Assembly: GCA_024638545.1 (NCBI GenBank)
Contig: JAHEKD010000223.1
Span: 1-5,215 of the forward strand
DNA length: 5,215 nt
Direction: 5' to 3'
Origin: Gammaproteobacteria bacterium
GTDB lineage: Bacteria > Pseudomonadota > Gammaproteobacteria > Arenicellales > JAHEKD01
A program made the position numbers and the translations under genes. Position 1 is the first letter of the stretch; each line of letters begins with the position of its first letter. The notes beneath the pieces are model-generated. The model was not told the DNA's origin. It saw nothing but the letters and a program-made list of their open reading frames with translations, and searched no databases. Shown here one piece after another: positions 1 to 5,215 of this stretch.

Positions 1-624
1 CCCAAATGAGGATTCATATATTTTGTCGCAGGTTTCCAGCTTCAGCAAAGGCTCGATGTTCCATTTAGCAAAACGGACATCGCTGCTCACCATGAAATCG
101 TTTGCCTGATCATCGACGATAAAATCGAGTTTACTTGAATCATATTCGACACTTTCCAGCTCCATGATTATTTTTTGAGTGTCAAACGGGAATTGCGAGA
201 AATCCCACTTCTGATTAATCGTAGCGTTGAATTTTGCCATCACGTATACCGACCCGTCATAGCCAACTTCCTGGTACGATTTTTCCAGTTCAAAAGACTG
301 TTTATTAATGATCTCTATTTGCTTAAAGGGGATATAAATTCTTTTGCCATTGACCGGATGCTTTTCCCATTGGGCATCCTCATGGTTGTCGTACTTCCAC
401 CAAATCCAGAAATCCATGCTGTAAGAATTATCCTGGAAATTAAGGTTATACAAGGAGGAAATAAAAATGCCCACCTTGACTTTCACCTCCCCTTTGAGCG
501 CTTGCGTGCACTGCATTTGCGTTGTCTGTGCGCCGGGCTGCGCAATCGCCAGCTTAGAGGACAGGCAGAACGCCAGACAAATTACCATATACAGGATTTT
601 GATAGGGCCGGCTTTTCTCCACAT
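1..624 (-). CDS. Pentameric ligand-gated ion channel (pLGIC/Cys-loop superfamily), N-terminal extracellular domain, partial
   Basis: This is the first 208 residues of a prokaryotic relative of nicotinic/GABA receptors; the frame is open to the left edge, so the membrane part is not visible. Residues 1-28 form a Sec signal peptide. The extracellular beta-sandwich follows: a beta1-beta2 stretch (VKVKVGIFISSLYNL, residues 47-61), a strand rich in aromatics (MDFWIWWKY, 70-78), and the diagnostic Pro-loop WDFSQFPFDTQ at 140-150, matching the FPFD loop of Cys-loop receptors and YPFD of GLIC. KWNIEPL at 188-194 resembles the GLIC segment GWDIESF. The two Cys-loop cysteines are absent: Gln138 and Ile152 occupy those positions, as expected for bacterial members. 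The family forms homopentamers in the inner membrane that open a central pore on ligand or proton binding. I chose Met at 624 because GGAGA lies about 7 bases upstream; an in-frame ATG at 636 lacks a good ribosome site. The gene lies 67 bases after the ATP-grasp gene on the same strand, so cotranscription is likely. The ligand is unknown. The transmembrane domain is assumed; an unusual fusion cannot be excluded. Confidence 0.88.
   Translation of the reverse strand, partial: MWRKAGPIKILYMVICLAFCLSSKLAIAQPGAQTTQMQCTQALKGEVKVKVGIFISSLYNLNFQDNSYSMDFWIWWKYDNHEDAQWEKHPVNGKRIYIPFKQIEIINKQSFELEKSYQEVGYDGSVYVMAKFNATINQKWDFSQFPFDTQKIIMELESVEYDSSKLDFIVDDQANDFMVSSDVRFAKWNIEPLLKLETCDKIYESSFG
541..624 (-). 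other. Sec signal peptide of the ligand-gated channel
   Basis: Counting from the Met at 624, the first 28 residues have a short basic n-region (WRK, then Lys9), a hydrophobic core (ILYMVICLAFCLSS, residues 10-23) and an A-I-A cleavage motif ending at Ala28, followed by Gln. This matches a signal peptidase I site. It fits export of the extracellular domain to the periplasm. The two cysteines in the core (16 and 20) are not followed by a convincing lipobox, so a lipoprotein is less likely. Confidence 0.8.
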
Positions 625-626
625 CT

Positions 627-632
627 TTCTCT
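627..632 (-). promoter_or_regulatory. Ribosome binding site deciding the channel start
   Basis: On the minus strand GGAGAG lies a few bases upstream of the ATG at 624, at normal Shine-Dalgarno spacing. It overlaps the codons that follow an alternative in-frame ATG at 636, which has only an AT-rich stretch in front of it. This favours the shorter protein, which also gives a tidier signal peptide. Confidence 0.6.
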
Positions 633-691
633 CCATTTTAATTCGCAGGGACGGCATAGTTCTATCGACACCAATCAGCATTGGACCGGGA

Positions 692-2218
692 TCAGTTCGC
701 AATGAGCTTGTTCATTCTGCGAACGCGGTTCATCTGTTGCCAGAATAAATCCTCAAGTATATCCGGTACTTTATTTAACAACTTCCTGAATGCCGGGCCG
801 GATATTTTCATTGCGACACAGTCACTCCTGGTTCTGACGGAAGCTGATCGAGGGAGTCCATCCAGGCTTGAGAATTCCCCGACGATATTTCCGGCATGTA
901 TGGTGTCGAGGATGATCTCATGGTTGTTATTATTCTCAATAAACACCTGCATCTCCCCGTCAAGAAGTAACAGCAAATAGTCCCCGGGTTCATCTTTTCG
1001 CCAAACCAGCTGATCTGCATCGATATGGACTTTGATACCTGCCTGATAGAGTTCGTGGAACGAAGTTTTGGAATACTGTTTGACGTGAACAAAGAACTCC
1101 TCGAAATCAACATTCAATAAATCAAAAATTTTCTCGAGACTCGTTTCTTCCACGTAGACAGCGGAAAATGCCAGCTGCTGCTGGTAATTCATAGCGTTAT
1201 CGGTCAGGATCTTGGTGAACAAGTTGCGAAACTTTCTTAAATCCGGTCGATAATGTTGCAGATCAACATTGGTACCGTTATAGCCAAGACAGTAGCCAAA
1301 ATAGTGATCCTGCTTTGCTTTCCACAGCGTTTTCCAATCGGGCTTTCGATTTTCTGCAAAAGCCAGGAAAGGATTAAAGCCAAATGCATGATAGGGTAAA
1401 TCTGCAAAACCGTCGCTGCCAAAACGAAGCGGATTCAACTCTACAGGGATAAGCTGATTGCTGTGATCTTTGAATTCGCCATGAATTGTCAGCGAACGGG
1501 CCTGCAGCTCACGGTTCAGCTGTGTAAAAAAATTAATAAAACGCTGATAGAGTCCATCATAAAAAGCATGCGATGTGTAGTAAAGAACATGGAGATATTC
1601 ACGATGTTTCGGCAGCGGATGATGGCAAATATTGGTGATCACCGGCGCTCCCTGGTCATCGTAAAACATATCCACCGCGTATTCTTCACCCTCTAAAAAC
1701 TCCTCTATTATCATGTTTTCCTGAGACAGAACGGCATTGGAGAAAATTTGTTCACGGTATTTTAATTCGGCACGAATCTCATCCGTTATACTGACTAAAT
1801 CGATTCCATCATGAATGGCGCGCCCGCCACTGCCCCAGTAACCCTTTACCGGTTTCACGAAGTATTTTTTTTCCGGATCCAGGGAAACGTTTTGCAATTC
1901 ATAGAGCGTGACCGGTTTATAAAAAAAATCGGGATAGATTGGTTTCAGTATTTCTCTGAAAGCGACCTTGTTTTTGAGCTTTTCGATCATGAGATGCCGG
2001 GTGTCATCGTCCAGACGCCTTAGAACATCGTCGAGAACGGTCTCCGTGGTGATGCAAATTTTATCGGTGTGACCAAACTTGAAATCTTTTTCGCTACTCA
2101 GTTCAGACTTCGTGATAACGCGGATTCCTTCCACCTCTCTGAGCAATTGAATGATGCCTGACCCGGTATGATTTTCGATAATAAACCAGGTGATGGTATC
2201 GGACTCCTGTTTAAGCAT
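692..2218 (-). CDS. ATP-grasp ligase with C-terminal cyclic-nucleotide-binding domain
   Basis: A 508-residue two-module protein. Residues 1 to about 75 resemble the pre-ATP-grasp Rossmann-like domain. The ATP-grasp core follows: a nucleotide-binding lysine and glycine-rich loop (VKPVKGYWGSGG, 121-132), the hinge strand IIEEFLEGEEYAVD (170-183), and Mg-binding acids in HGEFK (246-250) and PVELNPLRFG (258-267, Glu260 and Asn262). Such enzymes join a carboxylate, via an acyl-phosphate, to an amine or similar nucleophile using ATP. Residues 290-385 form a linker region. Residues 385-508 match the CRP/PKA-type cNMP-binding fold: EPGDYLLLLLDGEMQVF (410-426), then the phosphate-binding cassette with Gly447-Glu448 and Pro456-Arg457-Ser458-Ala459, spaced as in PKA regulatory subunits. 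No helix-turn-helix follows, so it is not a transcription factor. No signal peptide or membrane segment is seen, so it is probably cytoplasmic. The inference is that cAMP or cGMP controls the ligase. The substrate is unknown. It precedes the channel gene by 67 bases. Family calls are secure; the role is not. Confidence 0.9.
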   Translation of the reverse strand: MLKQESDTITWFIIENHTGSGIIQLLREVEGIRVITKSELSSEKDFKFGHTDKICITTETVLDDVLRRLDDDTRHLMIEKLKNKVAFREILKPIYPDFFYKPVTLYELQNVSLDPEKKYFVKPVKGYWGSGGRAIHDGIDLVSITDEIRAELKYREQIFSNAVLSQENMIIEEFLEGEEYAVDMFYDDQGAPVITNICHHPLPKHREYLHVLYYTSHAFYDGLYQRFINFFTQLNRELQARSLTIHGEFKDHSNQLIPVELNPLRFGSDGFADLPYHAFGFNPFLAFAENRKPDWKTLWKAKQDHYFGYCLGYNGTNVDLQHYRPDLRKFRNLFTKILTDNAMNYQQQLAFSAVYVEETSLEKIFDLLNVDFEEFFVHVKQYSKTSFHELYQAGIKVHIDADQLVWRKDEPGDYLLLLLDGEMQVFIENNNNHEIILDTIHAGNIVGEFSSLDGLPRSASVRTRSDCVAMKISGPAFRKLLNKVPDILEDLFWQQMNRVRRMNKLIAN

Positions 2219-2232
2219 TGGTTAAATCCCGC
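2219..2232 (-). promoter_or_regulatory. Weak ribosome binding site of the ATP-grasp gene
   Basis: On the minus strand the ATG at 2218 is preceded by GCGGGATTTAACCA, giving a weak Shine-Dalgarno (GGGA) 8 bases upstream. The pgi start has a very similar leader (CGGGATT, 4012-4018), while the channel gene has a stronger GGAGA. I see no better in-frame start nearby. Confidence 0.35.
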
Positions 2233-2314
2233 AATGGATAATTGATGGTGACAAATAAGTACATCTGCCAACTACTTTACCCTATGCAGCAGGTGTACGG
2301 CAATTGCCTGGGGA

Positions 2315-2345
2315 TCGGTGATGAATAATTCTCATTCGTCACCGA
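2315..2345 (-). other. 12-bp RNA hairpin just after pgi
   Basis: Arms 2315-2326 and 2334-2345 pair over 12 bases, with one mismatch in the DNA that becomes a wobble pair in one RNA orientation (U with G in the plus-strand transcript; A with C, unpaired, in the minus-strand transcript). The loop is 7 bases. The hairpin starts 11 bases beyond the pgi stop. No T-run follows on either strand, so it is not a standard intrinsic terminator. It could protect the 3' end of a pgi message or partly attenuate readthrough into the ATP-grasp gene. The rest of the 138-base gap (2219-2314) shows no strong promoter. Confidence 0.5.
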
Positions 2346-2356
2346 CACGCAATTCT

Positions 2357-4006
2357 TTATCCGGACGAATCCCGGAAGTGATGAATTGCCTTTATTAGTC
2401 CCCGGGTTGAAGCATCAATCTCCTGGGAAAAATCACGATCTGTTATTGCGGGGCTCAGTTCATCAGCCAGTCTTTTACCCAGCTCGACACCCCACTGATC
2501 ATAAGAGTTAATGTTCCAGATTACACCCTGGACAAAGACTTTATGTTCGTACAGCGCAATCAGTTTACCTAGCTGGTAAGGTGTCAGACAATCAAATAAT
2601 ATGACCGTCGATGGCCTGTCGCCATTAAATGCCCGGTACGGCGAAAGCCTTTTAATCTCTTCGTCAGAACAACCGGCTGCCTGCATGGAGGCGGCCACCT
2701 GCTCCCGGTTCTGGCCGAATGCAAGGGCACTGGACTGCGCTACCGCGTTAGTGATAAGTTGTTGATGGTGCGACTTGTAGCGCCTGGATTCATTTCCCGG
2801 ATTACCGTTTGCCGCAAAAATAAAATCCACCGGCGTTATGTCCGTACCCTGATGCAGCCACTGAAAAAATGAATGCTGGGAATTTGTCCCCGGCTCACCC
2901 CAGATAAGTGGCCCGGTTGGGTGATTAACGGGCACACCTTGTCGGGTTATATTTTTGCCGTTTGATTCCATGTCCAGTTGCTGAATGTAGGCCGGAAATT
3001 TATTCAGGCAATGGCTGTATGGAATCACGGCAACAGTTGGCCAGTTCATGGCATTTCGACGCCATATCCCTAAAAGGGCATACAGCACCGGCATATTTTC
3101 GGTGGCCGGGGCCGTTCGAAAATGTTTATCCATTGCCCTGGCCCCAGCCAGAAACTCTTTAAAGGTTTTACGTCCGGTGGCAATCGCAACAGGCAAGCCA
3201 ATCGCGGACCAGACGGAGTATCGCCCGCCTACCCAGTCCCAGAACGGAAACACCCGGCTGTCATCAATCCGGTACTCTCGTGTTGCCTTGAGATTTGTTG
3301 AAACGGCAGCGAGATGGTGACCAAATTTTTCTCCGAGTCCATTTTTTAACCAATCCAGTGCGGTTTCAAAGTTGTGTATGGTTTCCCTGGTAGTCATGGA
3401 TTTTGAGGAAACAATAATAAGGGTTGTTTTACAATTCAGATTTTTCAAGATGCTGAATATCTGGTCGCCATCAATATTGGATATAAAATGAAGATTTGGA
3501 CCATCATGCCAGGACGCCAGTGCCTCAGTCACCATTGATGGGCCAAGATCAGAGCCGCCGATGCCGATATTAATCACATCTGTAAATCGCTCACCGGTTA
3601 CCGTCAGGTGACCTCCAGTGCGCACCGATTCAGCAAATTCAAGAAATTTATCTAATACAGACTCGACCTCTCGGATTACATTCTTACCATTAATCGTCAA
3701 ATTTGCATCCGTGCCACCACGCAGGGCCATGTGCAGCACCCGGCGTTGCTCTGTGAAGTTCACTAATTCACCGCCGAAGAGTTTTTCCCGCTCTGTTTCG
3801 AGTTCACATAGATGCGCCAGTGACTGGAGTTCCTGCATGACGCCGTCATCCACTTTCTCTTTTGAATAATCCAGCAGCATTTGTTCAAACTGCACAGAAT
3901 ATTTTTGAAATCGAGACTCATTGCTGCATAACTCGCTCAGGGATATAGACTTCATACGAAAGGCGTGCTGTTTTAATTTCTTCCAAACCTCATCAATTCT
4001 GTTCAT
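2357..4006 (-). CDS. pgi: Glucose-6-phosphate isomerase
   Basis: A complete 549-residue enzyme that interconverts glucose-6-phosphate and fructose-6-phosphate in the cytoplasm, linking glycolysis/gluconeogenesis with the pentose phosphate and glycogen routes. The length equals that of the long proteobacterial form. Two SIS-type sugar-phosphate domains are visible. Key motifs in order: INIGIGGSDLGP (145-156), the phosphate-binding SSKSMTTRET (200-209), signature DWVGGRYSVWSAIG (257-270) with Arg262, LDMESNGK (344-351) with catalytic Glu347, GTNSQHSFFQ (373-382) with His378, and the second signature GVIWNINSYDQWGVELGK (494-511) ending in Lys511. All expected catalytic residues are present. The phosphate loop reads SKSMTT where SKTFTT is common, a conservative change. 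The start at 4006 has a weak GGGA site 7 bases upstream and a typical N-terminus length. It follows the glycogen synthase gene by 91 bases on the same strand, which suits a shared role in carbon storage. Confidence 0.97.
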   Translation of the reverse strand: MNRIDEVWKKLKQHAFRMKSISLSELCSNESRFQKYSVQFEQMLLDYSKEKVDDGVMQELQSLAHLCELETEREKLFGGELVNFTEQRRVLHMALRGGTDANLTINGKNVIREVESVLDKFLEFAESVRTGGHLTVTGERFTDVINIGIGGSDLGPSMVTEALASWHDGPNLHFISNIDGDQIFSILKNLNCKTTLIIVSSKSMTTRETIHNFETALDWLKNGLGEKFGHHLAAVSTNLKATREYRIDDSRVFPFWDWVGGRYSVWSAIGLPVAIATGRKTFKEFLAGARAMDKHFRTAPATENMPVLYALLGIWRRNAMNWPTVAVIPYSHCLNKFPAYIQQLDMESNGKNITRQGVPVNHPTGPLIWGEPGTNSQHSFFQWLHQGTDITPVDFIFAANGNPGNESRRYKSHHQQLITNAVAQSSALAFGQNREQVAASMQAAGCSDEEIKRLSPYRAFNGDRPSTVILFDCLTPYQLGKLIALYEHKVFVQGVIWNINSYDQWGVELGKRLADELSPAITDRDFSQEIDASTRGLIKAIHHFRDSSG

Positions 4007-4097
4007 GGAATAATCCCGGTATTTAATATTAATTTGCTATTCAATAGTTTAAGACAGGGTAATAGGATAAAATGATCATGACCTTTCACAGACCGCA
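4007..4097 (-). promoter_or_regulatory. AT-rich gap with inverted repeats and a weak promoter candidate for pgi
   Basis: Two short palindromes lie upstream of pgi: TTAATATTAA at 4023-4032 and CTATT-C-AATAG at 4037-4047. On the minus strand a -10-like TAATAT (4026-4031) sits 16 bases after CTTAAA (4048-4053), a poor -35. These could be a promoter with an operator for independent pgi expression, but the matches are weak and AT-rich DNA yields such patterns by chance. The glycogen synthase stop is followed by no clear terminator, so readthrough from upstream is also possible. Confidence 0.22.
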
Positions 4098-5215
4098 TTA
4101 AGACTGGTACAGGCTGGAGATATACAGTTTCGCACTTTCACCCCAGAGGAATCGAGCATTGCGAGCATGCTCACAAATTGCATTCCATTTTTCAGAATCA
4201 TCGCACTTAAGCCGCTTCACTTCGATGAAGCGTTTAATCAGATTAGCGGCCTGTTGCGCCGGCGAGTCACCGTTAAAACTGAACCCGTTGACCGCATCTG
4301 TAACGGTATCACACAGGCCGCCAACAGCATGCACCAGGCAAGGCTGGCCTGCCCTCATTGCCAGCATCTGGCTGATTCCACAGGGCTCAAACGAGCTGGG
4401 CATTAAAAACAGGTTTCCGCTGCTGTAGAGCACCTCTGATAAACCCTCACAATAACCCTTGATAAATATCAGGTTACTGAAAGGGCCGGATAGAGAGGTT
4501 AAAAACTGCTCCAAATCAGGATCACCACTACCCAGCAGAATAAAAACACCGTCGTCCCCCAGTTCGATTAATATCTCCTCGAGTGCGGTCTTCCCGGAAG
4601 GCATTTCCTGTTTAAGTATGCTGATCTTCTGATCGGTTATGCGCCCCACACTGGTGACAATCAGGCCGGCCTTTTTTCTTGATGCCCAGGATCCGACACG
4701 TTTTTGAGCCATGTAAAGCGCGCTGTCAACGTGAGGCTGACTTACAATCAGGTTAATAATTTCTGTTACCAGTAATTTTGCCAGCCTCTTTCTCGGCAAA
4801 CTTTTGTATTCATTGCCCGGATAATCGCAACCATTAAGGATACCCACCAGTTTACCTTTTGTGTTTGCGGCGACCAGGTCTTTTTCCAGGCCCTCCCCGC
4901 CAATGTAGCCCGCGTCGATATCACTTGGCAGTAGAATTTCGCGTGCATACGTCGGTGAAACCGTGTGAATTTTATCCGCAAGGTTGATGCCCGCACGCAT
5001 AGGGTTAATACAGTGCTCATATCGGGGATCGCCGATCTTGTCTGTATCGCAAATCAATCCCGGAAACCATGACCGTAATGATGACTCGTCACCTACTAAC
5101 GGCCTGATGCCCTGCAAGGCCAGGTTGTGAATTGAATAGACACAGCGTATTCCCGTTAACACTTTATATGCCGGATCATATTTGCGCAGCATTAGCAGCA
5201 TGGCAGTGTGCCAGT
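4098..5215 (-). CDS. glgA: Glycogen/starch synthase (GT5, ADP-glucose type), C-terminal part
   Basis: About 371 residues of a family GT5 glycosyltransferase; the frame is open to the right edge, so roughly the first 110-150 residues, including the expected KTGGL motif, lie outside. The enzyme adds glucose from ADP-glucose to the non-reducing end of an alpha-1,4-glucan. The first visible residues WHTAM match the NDWHT region of GlgA. Numbering from the internal Met at 5201: VYSIHNLALQG (21-31), HTVSPTYAREI (79-89, near identical to E. coli), LNGCDY (122-127, where LNGVD is usual), VGRITDQK (185-192) with the nucleotide-phosphate-binding Arg187 and Lys192, LLGSGDP (222-228), and SSFEPCGISQ (269-278) with catalytic Glu272, then AVGGLCDTV (292-300). 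The C-terminus WGESAKLYISSLYQ is typical of the family. It is the most upstream gene here and is followed by pgi. The sequence is rather diverged from E. coli GlgA, so a second, paralogous synthase is possible. Confidence 0.92.
   Translation of the reverse strand, partial: WHTAMLLMLRKYDPAYKVLTGIRCVYSIHNLALQGIRPLVGDESSLRSWFPGLICDTDKIGDPRYEHCINPMRAGINLADKIHTVSPTYAREILLPSDIDAGYIGGEGLEKDLVAANTKGKLVGILNGCDYPGNEYKSLPRKRLAKLLVTEIINLIVSQPHVDSALYMAQKRVGSWASRKKAGLIVTSVGRITDQKISILKQEMPSGKTALEEILIELGDDGVFILLGSGDPDLEQFLTSLSGPFSNLIFIKGYCEGLSEVLYSSGNLFLMPSSFEPCGISQMLAMRAGQPCLVHAVGGLCDTVTDAVNGFSFNGDSPAQQAANLIKRFIEVKRLKCDDSEKWNAICEHARNARFLWGESAKLYISSLYQS

Noticed and set aside
671..684. CCAAT-CAGC-ATTGG inverted repeat between the ATP-grasp and channel genes as a terminator
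   Set aside because: The stem is only 5 bp with low GC and no T-run follows, so it would not stop transcription.
175..705. Plus-strand open frame of 176 codons
   Set aside because: It lies opposite the channel gene, whose minus-strand translation has a signal peptide and the FPFD loop. The plus-strand protein resembles no family I recognise, so it is a shadow.
2240..2275. TTGGCA on the minus strand as a sigma-54 or sigma-70 promoter for the ATP-grasp gene
   Set aside because: No GC dinucleotide at the sigma-54 -12 spacing and no good -10 hexamer 16-18 bases downstream.
4070..4090. ATGATCAT palindrome with TTTT after the glycogen synthase stop as a terminator
   Set aside because: The palindrome leaves no loop, is AT-rich and has only four T residues after it.
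4098..5201. Treating the Met at 5201 as the true start of glycogen synthase
   Set aside because: The frame continues upstream with WHTA, matching the conserved NDWHT region of GlgA, and the N-terminal domain is missing. The gene is cut by the window edge.

Overview
The window carries four genes, all on the minus strand, so transcription runs from high to low coordinates. In that order they are: the C-terminal part of a glycogen/starch synthase (GlgA type, cut by the right edge), a complete glucose-6-phosphate isomerase (Pgi), a complete ATP-grasp ligase fused to a C-terminal cyclic-nucleotide-binding domain, and the N-terminal part of a pentameric ligand-gated ion channel (pLGIC, GLIC/Cys-loop superfamily) cut by the left edge. 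The plus strand shows no convincing gene.

By eye the base composition is moderate, a little under 50% G+C. Pgi is the long proteobacterial form (549 aa) and the channel has a typical Sec signal peptide. This suggests a Gram-negative bacterium, most likely a gammaproteobacterium, but I cannot name the genus. There are no mobile elements, RNA genes, CRISPR arrays or phage genes.

Layout. 5215-4098: glycogen synthase C-terminal region with its ADP-glucose-binding motifs. 4097-4007: AT-rich gap of 91 bases with two short inverted repeats and a weak promoter-like element. 4006-2357: pgi. 2356-2219: gap of 138 bases with a 12-bp hairpin just after the pgi stop. 2218-692: ATP-grasp/cNMP-binding fusion. 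691-625: short gap. 624-1: secreted/membrane channel extracellular domain.

The first pair is ordinary carbon-storage metabolism: Pgi interconverts fructose-6-P and glucose-6-P, which feeds glucose-1-P and ADP-glucose to glycogen synthase. The second pair is the unusual part. An ATP-dependent ligase that appears to carry a cyclic-nucleotide sensor sits about 60 bases upstream of a neurotransmitter-receptor-like ligand-gated channel, on the same strand. An inferred, untested model is a two-gene signalling unit in which the ligase makes or modifies a small molecule under cNMP control, and the channel senses a periplasmic ligand or carries an ion flux tied to it. Both protein families are clear from sequence; the functional link rests only on adjacency.
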